This document shows positions 47,001-57,300 of a stretch of DNA of 64,000 nucleotides, piece by piece. The position numbers and the translations under genes were made by a program. The DNA comes from Glycine soja (Eukaryota > Streptophyta > Magnoliopsida > Fabales > Fabaceae): assembly GCF_004193775.1 (NCBI RefSeq), contig NC_041007.1, positions 27,803,476 through 27,867,475 on the forward strand. Direction: 5' to 3'. Positions within the stretch are counted from its first letter, which is position 1; each line of letters begins with the position of its first letter. Below the pieces are notes generated by a model, which did no database searches, was not told the origin of the DNA, and worked only from the letters and a program-made list of their open reading frames with translations.

Positions 47001-47368
47001 ATTATTATGCAAAGAAAGATAGAGATAATGACCTGCTCTTCACTCATTAGATGTTGAAGCCTCTCCTTGAGGAAGGGGCCGTGGCGACCGCCGCTGCGAG
47101 GGTTGATGAAAACAACCATAGGCGTGGACGGTGCCACCGCGTTGTGGTCGTCTTTGCTATGAATGCAGCGGCTCTCACCGGCGGCTGGGTCCTTGAACCT
47201 GATAGAATCGCGCATTGCAAAGCGAAGGTATTTTGGCATTGTTAGCTTTTTCCTCAGCTCCTCCTTATCCACACGAGTGCCACCTGAAATGCCGCATCCC
47301 CGCAACGACTCCACGATCGACGACGATGACTTTATCGGTACCATTGTTGATGATGACGGTGGGTCCAT
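22699..47368 (-). CDS. DGK: Diacylglycerol kinase, plant type without C1 domains (12 exons, intact)
   Basis: Phosphorylates diacylglycerol to phosphatidic acid using ATP, in plant lipid signalling. Exons (minus): 47368-47033, 46121-45999, 45302-45165, 45074-44989, 43340-43253, 39910-39835, 38572-38490, 25140-25070, 24572-24495, 24228-24141, 23555-23439, 22857-22699. All introns are GT-AG and phases match; the sum is 1,443 bp, 480 residues plus TAA, close to the known ~490. The start AACAATGGA precedes the RGCG and DKEELRKKL blocks. The catalytic domain (about 83-225) has [15 protein letters not shown] at 84-98, [15 protein letters not shown] at 154-168 and [14 protein letters not shown] at 186-199. 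The accessory domain (about 268-470) has [20 protein letters not shown] and [11 protein letters not shown]. No C1 domain or membrane segment is seen, which fits the DGK3/4/7 group; which member is unsure. The glycine loop is GGDGS where GGDGT is usual. Intron 7 is 13.3 kb because of inserted repeats. Confidence 0.95.
25470..26090. other. Intronic sequence without recognised features
   Basis: AT-rich sequence in DGK intron 7. I see no gene, element boundary or notable repeat. Confidence 0.4.
26090..26385 (-). pseudogene. Unrecognised coding-like remnant in intron 7
   Basis: One minus frame stays open for about 95 codons with a single TAG. It reads [20 protein letters not shown], later [18 protein letters not shown], then after the stop [34 protein letters not shown] and [16 protein letters not shown]. 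The composition is protein-like, unlike the AT-rich surroundings. I cannot place the family. A transposon protein or a captured gene fragment are both possible. Confidence 0.45.
26800..27806 (-). mobile_element. Solo LTR, family 5, in DGK intron 7
   Basis: A 1,007-bp segment with plus-strand ends TGTTAGAC and CATTCACA. A perfect AATTG duplication lies at 26795-26799 and 27807-27811. It is homologous to the LTR at 13895-17643. The minus orientation is taken from the polypurine tract beside that relative. Two paired dyads (27429/27450 and 27592/27612) lie within it. Confidence 0.9.
27825..29582. other. Intronic repeat debris, possible old LTR on the minus strand
   Basis: A GTTA repeat near 27880, a (TG)n(TA)n microsatellite at 27993-28040 and AT-rich sequence follow the solo LTR. 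The right end, read on the minus strand, begins TGTAACACTTTG at 29582 and could be an LTR start. No partner end or duplication was found, so the element call is weak. Confidence 0.3.
29583..29825. repeat. Degenerate tandem repeat with GGCTTGGCCTTAACCAACAC words
   Basis: Five or six imperfect ~40-bp units share CTTGG(CC/TG)TTA and CA(A)CAC(A/C)TT words. The array is intronic and looks noncoding. Confidence 0.5.
30470..30695 (-). pseudogene. Unrecognised coding-like remnant in intron 7
   Basis: A minus frame reads [20 protein letters not shown], then [20 protein letters not shown], one TGA, then [20 protein letters not shown] and DIMDNNY. The charged, helix-like composition and single stop suggest a decayed coding piece. 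I do not recognise the family. Confidence 0.4.
31045..31135. repeat. Segment repeated at 37180-37260
   Basis: The shared words CCAAGCCATCCTTAAAGTCC and AATTTGCCTT (AACTTGCCTT in the second copy) occur in the same order and strand in both places, 6 kb apart in the same intron. They are probably fragments of one repeat family. Confidence 0.6.
31776..34784 (+). mobile_element. Solo LTR, family 2, in DGK intron 7
   Basis: A 3,009-bp segment starting TGTAACATCCC and ending GGGTAGAGGGTGTCTCA, where an expected TTACA has mutated. AAAGG/AGAGG (31771-31775 and 34785-34789) is a duplication with one mismatch. A TATA box (AGCTATAAATAGAG) lies near 32019. It is collinear with the inverted copy at 54069-56954, including the ACCGTTGGAT stretches and the duplicated TTAGGAACCAGTGTTAAA block at 33350-33800. 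No PBS or coding region is seen. Confidence 0.8.
35030..36188. mobile_element. Degenerate hAT-like repeat
   Basis: The left end reads TAGGGCTGGAAATGATTCGA, then AGCTCGGTTTAGCTTGACTC. The right part (36000-36188) has the inverse style: GAACCAAACGAGTCAAAC, AGTTCAGCTCATTTGG. Such terminal sequence is common in plant hAT-type non-autonomous elements. The right terminus is decayed or cut near the LTR insertion at 36194. The central part is not recognised. Confidence 0.45.
36194..37154 (+). mobile_element. Solo LTR, family 4, in DGK intron 7
   Basis: A 961-bp segment from TGATGCAATCC to GAGCTTACATCA, with a perfect TTATG duplication (36189-36193 and 37155-37159). It aligns end to end with the LTR part of the chimera at 11977-12950, which confirms the family boundaries. 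The TATA region (GGCTATAAATAAATG) near 36838 sets the plus orientation. Confidence 0.9.
37160..38290. other. Intronic repeat debris
   Basis: After the segment shared with 31045-31135 there is noncoding sequence and a stretch (38045-38190) shared with 19325-19480. CGCTATTCAACCCTCCTTCC near 38225 resembles ACTATTCAACCCCCTACTTG near 39412. No coding frame is supported. Confidence 0.4.
40140..41290 (+). pseudogene. Internally deleted LINE (non-LTR retrotransposon) remnant
   Basis: The plus strand first shows decayed endonuclease-like sequence ([20 protein letters not shown], and a GDFNSVL-like piece in another frame). It then goes directly to the region after reverse transcriptase: [29 protein letters not shown], and the zinc-binding RVT-associated block [20 protein letters not shown] with [13 protein letters not shown]. 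It ends with [19 protein letters not shown] sequence. The reverse transcriptase core is missing and stops are frequent. Its strand is opposite to DGK. Confidence 0.75.
41663..41752 (+). repeat. 45-bp tandem duplication
   Basis: Two copies starting TAGGAGGTGTGCTTCATAGG that differ at one base near their ends (GCCAGCA versus GCCACCA). It lies between the LINE remnant and the hAT-like element and looks recent. Confidence 0.9.
41763..42421. mobile_element. hAT-like non-autonomous element in DGK intron 5
   Basis: 659 bp with inverted ends: TAGGGGTGGGAATAGGCC at the left and GGCCTATTCCCACCCCTA at the right, a perfect 18-bp match. An 8-bp duplication, GTTGGAAT/GTTAGAAT (41755-41762 and 42422-42429), differs at one base. 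Eight-base duplications are typical of hAT. Inner sequence is rich in AGGCCT-type words and noncoding. Confidence 0.85.
43639..43674. repeat. (TA)n microsatellite
   Basis: About 18 TA units within DGK intron 4. Confidence 0.9.
43978..44075. repeat. (CT)n, (TATCTC)n and (TA)n compound microsatellite
   Basis: A pyrimidine-rich CT and CTATCT run is followed by about 16 TA units within DGK intron 4. Confidence 0.9.
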
Positions 47369-47940
47369 TGTTTTTGCTCTGATCCAAATCAGGAAAAAAA
47401 AAACTGTTGAATCTAATGCGCTAATTTTTTTCGTTTTTTAAAGGCAAATCAAGAACTCTTTATTAAAAGGACACGAAATGTGACCCTGTAAGAGAAAAAA
47501 ATACAAAGAAGTTAACGTCAACATAATCTAACAACTGATCCGCTAATTTATTTGATGCATTTGTTGAATGAGATGCTTCTGTATGGTCTGGGAAGGGATG
47601 GCGAAGGATGGTTTAATTTGAATTTTGTTTGTTTGTTTTTGTGGTTTATCGATACAACGGAGGCGATTGGCCTGGCCTTTGGCCAAGAACAACGTCAAAT
47701 GGAGATTTCCATGTAAAAACTGTTGTTTTTTTCTCTGTATGTCTTTGCGGTTTTTTAAATGTACGTCTTTACTCGTGGCCAATAGTAAATTCCCTCTCGC
47801 ATCTCCCTAATCACAAAATGCTTATTATGCTGTCATCAATTTTCATGTTATTTTCCTTTAAACTAGTTCGATAATACGGGTGTTCACGCATAGGAAAAGA
47901 TTAATATATATACATGATTATATTCATCCAATAGAGTAGA
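47369..47940 (-). promoter_or_regulatory. DGK upstream region (5' leader and probable promoter)
   Basis: The sequence just upstream of the start codon lies between exon 1 and a long TA microsatellite. No LTR signature was recognised here. I do not see a convincing TATA box at a fixed distance, so the transcription start is not placed. Confidence 0.45.

Positions 47941-47942
<2 letters not shown>

Positions 47943-48005
<63 letters not shown>
47943..48005. repeat. (TA)n microsatellite upstream of DGK
   Basis: About 30 TA units roughly 575 bp upstream of the DGK start codon. Length variation and cruciform formation are plausible. Confidence 0.95.
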
Positions 48006-48008
<3 letters not shown>

Positions 48009-48890
48009 TATATATTAACCTTATCTTAATATTGATATCAATTAAGAATTATATGTAATAATTAATTTATATATCATTTGAATATTGGATTCTATTGTAC
48101 AAAAAAATAAGAGAGATAAAGATAATATCAATGAAATAAAAAACCAATTAAATTTATAAATAATTTAAGAAATTATTGATTTTTATGTATGAGTATTCAC
48201 GAGTCCATTTGGATAGGATTAAATTCATGATGCAACCAAATCAAAATTGTATCGTTTGGAATGAGTTTATGTAAAAAAAAATTAAATCCAACCAAACCAA
48301 ACTTGTCACAAACAAATTGATTTTGATTGGATCAATCCACTTTGAATATTTAAATTTATTTTGAAATTTCTAAAACTGTGGTGAAAATAAGGAAAAAAGG
48401 AAAAAAAAAACAAATCATAAAAATTATCTTGAAACTAAAATTTTTCACGTAGATGTAATTTTCCCACTATTTATAAAATGACTAATGTTTGCATAATTTC
48501 AATAACATGTCATATCAAGTTCGCGAGTTATTTTTACCCGCAAAACACCCTATATATATCTCTAACTATATTTTTATTTTATTTTTTTCATATTTATAGT
48601 AATTAATTATTATGGATATTAGTTTAACACATTTAAATTAATTAAATATTTAATGACATTACATATTATATCTTGTTCCAAACATATATAATCGTCATGA
48701 TATATATAAATTACTACTATTATTTTATTAAAGCATTTTTGTTAATCATTGAAATGATAATAAAATAATAGATATCGATTCGATTTTTTTATTATCATTA
48801 TATTATTTAATGTCATTAAAATAAATAATTAATTACAGTATAAATATAATAGAAGATTTATTTATAGCCCCTTTTCCGTGCTCTTTTGTT
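48006..48890. other. AT-rich intergenic stretch
   Basis: Very AT-rich sequence with no gene, repeat boundary or structured motif that I can support. Confidence 0.5.
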
Positions 48891-48894
48891 GACT

Positions 48895-48966
48895 AGGGAG
48901 CTCAATCTACAAAATGCCATAGTTGAGCTAGATTGCAAGCATGTGGTTGATATGATTATCAGCATG
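48895..48966 (+). pseudogene. LINE-type RNase H fragment
   Basis: A short plus frame, ELNLQNAIVELDCKHVVDMI, resembles the RNase H segment of plant LINEs (the VELD-K-VVD pattern). It is about 24 codons and isolated. The next 450 bp (to 49400) give nothing recognisable, although an Asn/Asp-rich open frame (DNNDFDDKFNGTFENNANRN) lies at 49200-49340. Confidence 0.5.
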
Positions 48967-49429
48967 TTAACTGTGAGAATTATAAATAATTTTTTAGAAT
49001 ATTTTTATTCTAAATTCTATTTAACGAAAAAATAAGTGTGAGACATAAAATCAATCTTTTGATTGTAAGTCCTTTTTCGTTAAACAAGCAGCTATAATTT
49101 TCAATTTAAGAGAATTGTCTAAGTAATAACAATTTCAATACTAATATCCATTGTAATAGTTTTTCATATAAAAGATTTATGTAGTATTTTAATAATGATA
49201 GAAATTGTGGTAATTATATTTACGATAATAATGATTTCGATGATAAATTTAATGGTACATTTGAGAATAATGCTAATAGGAATTTTGATAGTAATAAACA
49301 ATGGAGATTCAGTAAAAGTACGCCTAGAGAAGAAATCTATATTAGAAGGAGATAAAGGTTCAAAGAAATGCATAAAAGTAAATGAAAACAAATTTCATTA
49401 AAAGTGGAATGAATACATACACTGTGACC

Positions 49430-49870
49430 TTCATACCGATAACATGTCAAAAGGAATACACTCAAAAAGTACTGAATTGTTTTGGAATGACATCCACAAA
49501 TCAAGTATGTGCTCCCCTGACAGCACCCATTCGTCTATCTGAACTCAATTCTACTTAATTAGAATCAAAGAAGAAATACATATCTCGTGTTCCTTATGCA
49601 AGTGTTGTAGGTAGTCTAATGTATGTTATGGTATGCACCGGATCAAACCTAGCACAAACAATCAATGTTGTATGTAGGTATATGGGTAATCCTGGGGAGG
49701 AAAATTGGCAAGTTATGAAACATATATGCAGGTATCTTAAGGGTACAACTGATATTGGACTCATCTATTATGAGACACGTGCAGTGCTCTCGTTGGTTAA
49801 TTAGATTTTGAATATCCTATAGATTTTAATGTAAGGAGAAATGTGACTTGGTACGCATTATGAGCAAGAG
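49430..49870 (+). pseudogene. copia reverse transcriptase/RNase H fragment (relic 3a)
   Basis: The plus strand reads QKEYTQKVLNCFGM, SRVPYASVVGSLMYVMVCTG, VVCRYMGNPGEENWQVMKHI and CRYLKGTTDIGLIYYE, the end of copia reverse transcriptase and the link to RNase H. An in-frame stop near 49557 and others kill it. It is a second copy of sequence also present in relic 3b (51318-57780), so they are separate insertions of one family. Confidence 0.85.
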
Positions 49871-49929
49871 GACTTAGAAGTTGTTGATGAATTCAAAGCT
49901 CACTTAAGTAAGCTAAGTCAGTAAGCAAA

Positions 49930-50345
49930 AGATGAAAGCTTTCTTGAGAAGCTTCTATGGAGGCTGGATCTTTGAGCTTCAATAAGGTCCTTCAATGGTG
50001 ATTTTCAGCCATAAAGTTGCAGCGGAAGATAAAGGAGAATAGGTGAGAGGAGGCGCCATCCACTAGAGAATAAGCCATGGAAGGAGAAGTTTCACCACCA
50101 AGAGAGTGGCTTGGATAAGAAGCTTAGAGAGGAAGCTTCAATGGAGGAAGAGAATGAGAGAAAGAGACGTGGAAATCAAAGGAGAATAGGGAGAGAAGCT
50201 AAACTTTGAAGTGTGTTTCACAAGTTTCTCATTCATCAAAGTTGTGACAAGTGTTTCACATGTTTCTATTTATAGCCTAGGTCACTATTAATTGTGAATT
50301 TCATTTTCATTTCATGTGAATCTAAAAGGAATATTCCAAGAATAT
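49930..50345 (-). mobile_element. Family 4-like LTR fragment
   Basis: Closely matches 60333-60690: CTTGAGAAGCTTCTATGGAG, GGATCTTTGAGCTTCAAT and GCAGCGGAAGATAAAGGAGA occur in the same order. It lies directly after the copia fragment. It is truncated at both ends, without a visible duplication. Confidence 0.65.
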
Positions 50346-51317
50346 GCCAAGAGAGATAGTAGCTAGGCAATTTAGGATCAGAAAGCCTTGCTTAAGCGAG
50401 GCAATACCCACATTTAAGCAAGGGAGTCACATCAAGCCCAATGCGGTTTATAAAAACCTAGCGTGCAAATGAAGAATTATCTTGGCACGCATTGAAGCAG
50501 TAGTTTTGTGTGTGCGAGAGAGAGTATCATTCCTAGGATTTTAGATTGATTTCATTGTATGATTTCTAAGATCCATTGTACTCAAATTATGAGCAACTAA
50601 TCTCCTCATCTATCGAGGTTGGAATGAATGAACCTAATTTCATGTAATTATTCTTTTAATACAATTTTTCATGTTTTTATTATTATTCTTCTACTCTTAA
50701 TACTTGTTCTAGACTGATCACCTATTGTTTAATCATAGGAACTATCAGTTTAGTTGACAAACACTCTTTTGGTTCTTGAACTGAGAAGAGTATCTAATTG
50801 GGTTTGTCACTAGATGTAGGTCAATAACAATTAGGATTTGTTAATTCATAAACATCAATGTTGATTATATAGAATAATTTTCCAAGACATTGGTAATTAA
50901 TCTAAATAATTTAGGATCTTCCACCTAAGACATTAGAGTTAGAATATATTTATGAATTAGGGATAAGTTGCACGAATAATTAGACTAATTGCATTTATTA
51001 TATTGAAAAATGGGGAAACCATGTCTAACCCTGGCTGTACAAACATCTCATCTCTCACAACAAATATTGTGATCATTCTCTTGCTACTCTATTTTATATT
51101 ACTCTCATTCTTGCATTAGTTATTTATTTACTTGTTTTACTGTTCGTTAGTCTTTAATTTTTTGAAACAACCCTTTGAGAAAATACTTTTATAAAACCTT
51201 AGTTTTTTTATTAGAATTACTTGAATAAACACTAATCCTTTGGGAGACAACTTGGACAGTCCTAATACTATTTCGAAGCTTGTGGTTTCACTTGACCATA
51301 CACAATTTCCCTGACAA
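50346..51317. repeat. LTR-like repeat segment, lineage unclear
   Basis: AAGCGAGGCAATACCCAC and AACCTAGCGTGCAAATG words near 50390-50470 and the late GGGAGACAACTTGGACAGTC resemble gypsy LTR and leader sequence. No coding frame is seen. It ends where copia relic 3b begins. Confidence 0.45.
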
Positions 51318-51972
51318 TAGTTAAAGGCTACAATTAGAATGAAGGAGTGGACTACGAGTTATACTCTCCAGTAGTTCGACACACCTCCATATGTGTTTTG
51401 TTGGCCCTAGTGTCAACTCTCGACATGGAGTTAGAGCAACTCAATATTGAAATTTCCTTTCTCCATGAAAGATTAGAGGAAGACATTCTCATTCAACAAC
51501 ATACAAGTTTTGAGGTGGAACAAAATAAAAATTTTGTCTGTAGATTGAAAAGGCCTATTTTGGGATTGAAGCAATCATCAAGGCAATGCTACAAAAGATT
51601 CAATGAGTTCATTTTCTCTCATGTGTACATCAGAAGTCCCTATGACTCATGTGTTTACATGCTAATAGCATCTCAAAATTATTGGCAATTCAGAAACTGA
51701 AATCACTACTCAGTAGTGAATTTGAGATGAAGGACATGGGATCTATCGAAAAGATTTTGGGCATGGAGATCAAGAGGAATCGAATCTGGAAGAAGTTTTT
51801 TTTGTGTCAAAAGGAATACATTCAAAAAGTGTTGAATCATTTTGGGATGACATTCGCAAAACCAATATGTATTACACTAACAATGTTTATTCGTCTATCT
51901 AAACCCAAAACTACTTAGTCAGAATCAGAGAAGGAGTACATGTCACGTGTTCCTTATGCAAGTGTTGTAGGT
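51318..51972 (+). pseudogene. copia reverse transcriptase fragment (relic 3b)
   Basis: The plus strand reads VDYELYSPVVRHTSICVLLA, MELEQLNIEISFLHERLEED and RPILGLKQSSRQCYKRFNEF. After a stop and frame change it continues with SEFEMKDMGSIEKILGMEI and QKEYIQKVLNHFGM. The usual Asp in the MDVKTAFLHG-type motif is Asn here (LNIEISFLHER), an active-site loss. It stops at the LTR insertion at 51973. Confidence 0.85.
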
Positions 51973-53379
51973 TGTAACGCCCTGAAATTTCGCTAACTAT
52001 AAATCGATGTTCAATTGTATTTATCGTGTTATTTGATTATATGATTGACTTGAATGAGTTGAGGTATGGTGTGAATATATGTGATTTTCTTGATGTGGAT
52101 GTTGAGTTATGTAGAGTTTTATTGACCTGAGTTGAAATTATGAGATTTCAAATTTTACCTAAACCTATTATGGTAACACCATGATCCTGGATTCGTTAAC
52201 CGTTGGATCATCTTCAAATTTTGTCTGTAGCTTCCCAATGCATGGCCCCACGGTTTGACCGTTCAATTTTTAAAATAAATTTTTTTTACCTCTCTCGTGG
52301 GTTCTTCCGCTAAGCACAATCCAACTCGAGAGGGAATTGCGCTAGTGTGAATTGTCACGCTTAGCGCAAGAGGAATTGCGCATAGCATAAATCCCAATCC
52401 GAGAGGAATTGCACTAAGCGTGAAAAGTCATGCTTAGCACCAAAAGTGGACTCTCACTTAGCGAGATGAGCTCGTTAAGCAAGATCTGCAGATTATAAAT
52501 ATGTCCCTCAGTGTGAAAAACACGATTTTCACCCTTTTTTCTCTCCAAACACCCACCCATGTCGTAACACCTCCTCCTCCACCACCCACGACCACCAGTG
52601 GCCACCACGAGCCACTGTTGCTTGCTGTTGAACCACCACGCCAAGAAGGATGTTTTAATCGGAGCAGAATCCTCTGAATCCACCTCAAGGATTCGGTGGA
52701 GAAAAATCCTTCAATCCTTTCTTTCGTAGCTTCTCTGAGGTAATCTTGACTTCTAAGTCTTTCTCTTAGTTAGTTTGAGTTTCTCTTAGTGTGTTTTGGG
52801 TACTGTAATAGGGTGTTGTTACACTTCCTATGAAAAACCCTTGAAAATAAGATGTTGTAAAAGTTATCTTTTTTATAAAATTGATGTTATTTTCATGACC
52901 TTTGTTGATCCCCGGTCACATTGGCGTGATTGGAATTTCAAAATGACATCTCCTTTTAGTAGAATCTGAAACATCCCTTAACCCTTTATGTTTTGACAGG
53001 GGTAATTGACTCCAAATGTTGTTATTAACATTGTTTTTGAAATCTATACTAAATTCCTTCGATTTGGTATATAGAACGTTGTGTTTGTACAGACAAACGT
53101 GAACGGGAGAGGTCTTTGAACAACGCAAAGAGGAATTGATGGAGAGCTCACGATAGGTGAGGGGAGTTTATTATAATTTATGACTTTTGATTCCATAGTT
53201 GGGGTCAGGGAACCTAACTATGGGGATGTATGCCTATCCCTGTTACATGCTGCTTTTCAAGAAAAAACAATGTTTTTGACTAATGGAATGTGATATGTCT
53301 ATTATTGATAAATGACATTATTGTGGAATGTGAATCTCAGGCATGAACTATATATGTATATGTATGCGGAATGTGATTT

Positions 53380-53705
53380 ACTGATGATATTGTTATTGAT
53401 GATATTAATTCACATGAGGTGACATCGATGTTTATGATAATATTGATAGAGAATGATGTTGTTATTGAAGATGATATTAATAATAATTGATACAAGACGA
53501 TGTTGGTGTTTATGATAATATTGATATGAGATGATGTTGTTTTTGATGATTATGTTGATATGAGATGATGTTGTTGTTGTTGATAATGTCATTGAGATGA
53601 GATGATGTTGATGTTGAGAATGACATTGAGATGAGATGATGTTGATGTTGATAATGACATTGAGATGAGATGTTGTTGATGTTGAAAATGTCATTGTGAT
53701 GATGT
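53380..53705 (+). repeat. GATGTTGAT-type minisatellite
   Basis: Units of about 30-36 bp made of GAGATGATGTTGATGTTGA and AATGACATTGAGATGA words. The opposite strand reads as His-rich peptide; I regard that as a by-product. Confidence 0.85.
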
Positions 53706-54068
53706 GTGATGTGTATGTACATGGGGGTTGCAGTGACCATGATGGATATCCCTGATGGGGGAAATAGAGTGGTTAAAGAGTTTTAAGCATCTCTGGAGGG
53801 GGATGACTTAGAATCTTTAATTATCCACGGTCAGTGCATTGATGGTGTCCATGCTTCATACTTCATATTACATGGAAATAGTATAAACTTTGTCAGTAAG
53901 TACTTGTAGTTTCTCAACAGGGGAAATACTTGTACTTGGGGGCATGTCACTCAATTTGGAACTCCCTTAAGACTCAGGCTGATCACCATGGGGGGGGGGG
54001 GAGTTACCTGTGCATGATAAGGTGATCTCAACAGTTGCTACCTAGTTTTTCTAAGTGAGAGTGTTGCC

Positions 54069-56954
54069 TGTAACACCCTCTACCCCACACATATATGTAC
54101 TAATAATAAAAGAAATAATTAAAAAAATTAAACTTAATTCAAGTTTTTAAAACATATTTAAATATAAGTCTTTCAAGAGGGTAGCAGGCTCACATTCACC
54201 TTTCTAACATCATCATAAAACTTTTCTAAATAAATAATAAATTCACTTCGGCTCAAACAAGGTCGTCTATGAAACCCTATACCCCAATGCCACATCCTAT
54301 CAGAGCGTTGTGTCCCGACGTCCTTCAGCACATGGTTCCTTAAAACAATTCACCTAGTCATCTGCTCCCCCGAACACAAAGTTCAAGATCATCACCAGAT
54401 CCAAACACAAATAACACACGAGGAGTGAGTTATCACATTCCTAACTAATAGAGAAATAAGACAACTAGATATACATATCATATAAACCAAATAAAACTTA
54501 GTTACACGTAATTCACGTAATTCCACCACTTTGTCATTCAAAGTTCACTTTTCAATCATCAATCACATTACACAAGAATCACACGCTCTGATCAAGACAT
54601 AATAACACATCAATTTCATAATACACAATTAGCAAGCGCATGAGACAGTTATGCTTAGACTCAAGCCTATATGCAATGTGGTACCATGTCAGTGAAAAAC
54701 CACCCTGGGGCGCTTAAGAGTACATAACAAGACACATCACACAATGGGTTTGTCAGGTCACTCTCACTAAGTAAGATCATAGGGAGACCAGTCAGGATCA
54801 TGATGTTTTGCGAGAATGCTCCAACCATATGGGATCAGCATAGGCTTAAAGGAGCACTCAAACCCGGTGACCCCCAAGGCCTACACTTCGAAGAGTCCGT
54901 CAGGGCCTCTCCCTCCTGATTCAGGTCCAACCCCTAAAATCATTTTAGCACACAGACACTGCTCGTGAATTATACAATACTCATGACCTCACACTCGTGT
55001 GTTAAACACGTACAACATATTGCGCTACAATTTAACGCTGGTTCCTAAATAGGAAACCTACACTTTCTCTTTAACACTGGTTCCTAAATAGGAAACCTAC
55101 ACTTTCTCTTTAACACTGCGCATTTACACTTTTCTCAAGATAACACTGGTCGGGTTATTGTACAATTCACAACTTACAACACAAATAATGTCACATCAAG
55201 AGTTAATCACACACTTATTCACAACCAAAACTTATTCAAAATTTCACATCTCATAATGTCACAATCCACCATCACATGTTTTCACGTATCTCACAATTCA
55301 ACACATGTTCTACTTTACACTTTTACTCAATCTCAATAACAATATTATAATCTCAAGGCAACATATTATTCCATAATTCATCACATATTTCATTTATAAA
55401 CATTGCTCATGAATTATACAATACCACGACCTCACACTCATGTTTCAAACATGTTTAACACAATTGCGCTACAATTTAACACTGGTTCCTAACTAGGAAC
55501 CTACACTTTCTCTTTAACACTGCACATAAACACTGGTCGGGTTATTGTATAATTCATAACTCACAATATAATTAATGTAACATCAAGTGTTAAACACATC
55601 CACTTATTCACAATCGAATATCATGTCCACATTTTAACATCTCATAACATCACATCAACCATCTCATAACATTCCTAATGATATTCATAAGGTACAACAC
55701 ACACATGTTCATCAAATTTAACCATAATATTCTCAAACTCCAACACTTAATAATTTTTGGAATCATATTATAACACTCTACAATATTATTTACATAAATT
55801 ATTAATATAAATAACTACCTCTATATATATAAGCTATCATACATCATATTGAATCACAATTATCAAAGTAAGCTTTCAATGCACAAATTCTAAATAATTA
55901 TATCAACACTTTGGTTAATTTCAGTTATGATATTAATTTTTTTAATTTATATATAAAAAACTAAAAAAAAACAAGAAAAAGAGAAAATACAAAATCAATA
56001 TCTCTCTCTAATTTTTTTCCTTACTTTATTTCATCAATTCATATTAATTAGAAAAATGCTCGATTTATAGGGTTCACACTCAACACAATAGCGTATCAAT
56101 TTCACAACAATTAGTCTGTCAAACATATATATTTCACTGTAATAATTATAAGGATAAAATGAAAATTGCAAAAATACCCCAAAACTCATTCCAGTTGATA
56201 TCTCTAAGGATCCCTACACATGTTCTCACTAATCCCCAATTGTGAATAACTCATCCCTTACCTCTGAGCGGACTCACGTGTCTTCAGCCAGCGATAGCAG
56301 CATCTCTAGCGGTTCCCTGAGATTCCTTCAGTTATTCCTCCGATTGCTCCGATAGAATTCTCAAATGTCAGAGAGACGGAGAAGAGATTGAAACCTTCAC
56401 TTGTACTCTCTTCATGCGATTCCTTTTTCTCCCTCCACAAATACTATCACGCAAATCCCAACGGTGGAAGTGTGTGCAATTGAATTTCGAAAAACATATC
56501 CAAATTTCATGAAAATCCAACCGTTAATGAAACCGGGATCATAGTTTTATTGAAACAGTTTTGGGTTTCTGCGGGAAATTAAAAGGCTACAATGCAAAGG
56601 GTTCTACTATAAGCTCAGACATGATTTTGAAATTCCCAACGGTGAGAATGCTTGGAATTTGGTTTTGAACCTGGTGTTTAAATTTTACGACAATCCAACG
56701 GTGAATGAGTCCGAGATTGTCGTTTTTCTGAGACAGGTTTAGAGAGCTGCGGGAAAAAGAAAGGGTTTTGAGAGGAGAAGGGGAAAAACGAAAATGAGAG
56801 GCAGAGGAGGCTGAGGAGTCAGTCTGAAAAACCTAGCATGTTGCTATTTATAGTTAGGGGCATTTATGACCTATTATTTACTCTATTTATTTATTTTTAT
56901 TATTTTTACTAAAAAACTTTTTAAATTTATTTATGAAAAAAATGGGATGTTACA
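54069..56954 (-). mobile_element. Solo LTR, family 2, nested in the family 1 LTR
   Basis: 2,886 bp. Read on the minus strand it begins TGTAACATCCC and ends GGTAGAGGGTGTTACA. TTGCC/TCGCC (54064-54068 and 56955-56959) is a duplication with one mismatch. Removing the insert restores collinearity with the other family 1 LTR. A TATA box (AACTATAAATAGC) is near 56856 on the minus strand. It is homologous throughout to 31776-34784. Confidence 0.85.
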
Positions 56955-57300
56955 TCGCCTGGACACGCTTAGGCTATTTCCTGAAAAATGGTACCACATT
57001 GCATTTGAGAGTTGAGGTCAGGTGCCTGCATCATACTGAGCATGATTGATTGGAATTATGGATGAATGATGACTACTTGTTGAGTGTATGTTGGACTAAT
57101 GGATGTTTGTGTATGATTATGGTATTTGTTAATGTTTTCTTACTAATCATGGTTATCTGATTTTTGTGTTAATTTTTTATATAATAAATTCACCCTTGCA
57201 ATTTTTGTACTGTATGGTTGGTACCTGTGATGATCACGAACCTTCATTTGTGGGAGCAGACGGACAATAGTAGAGTATGCGAAGTGAGATTATTTTGTGG

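Larger units (their letters stand above)
51973..57300 (+). mobile_element. Family 1 LTR, right end deleted, in copia relic 3b
   Basis: It starts TGTAACGCCCTGAAATTTCG and aligns with the minus-strand LTR at 7713-3013. Shared landmarks are the ACCGTTGGATCAT stretch, GCTTAGCGCAA words, a TATA-like ATTATAAATATG near 52494, the minisatellite at 53380-53705, and GTTTATTATAATTTATGAC. Homology ends near 57300. The last ~430 bp of the LTR and about 140 bp of the copia target are both missing, so one deletion probably removed the right junction. A solo LTR is nested at 54069-56954. Confidence 0.8.

Noticed and set aside
47051..47441. Plus-strand open frames over DGK exon 1
   Set aside because: They are antisense shadows of the GC-richer first exon, whose minus-strand frame matches the DGK family and splices correctly.
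53410..53740. Minus-strand His/Ser/Ile-rich open frames
   Set aside because: They come from the GATGTTGAT minisatellite in a family 1 LTR. Two frames are open at once, as expected for a simple repeat.
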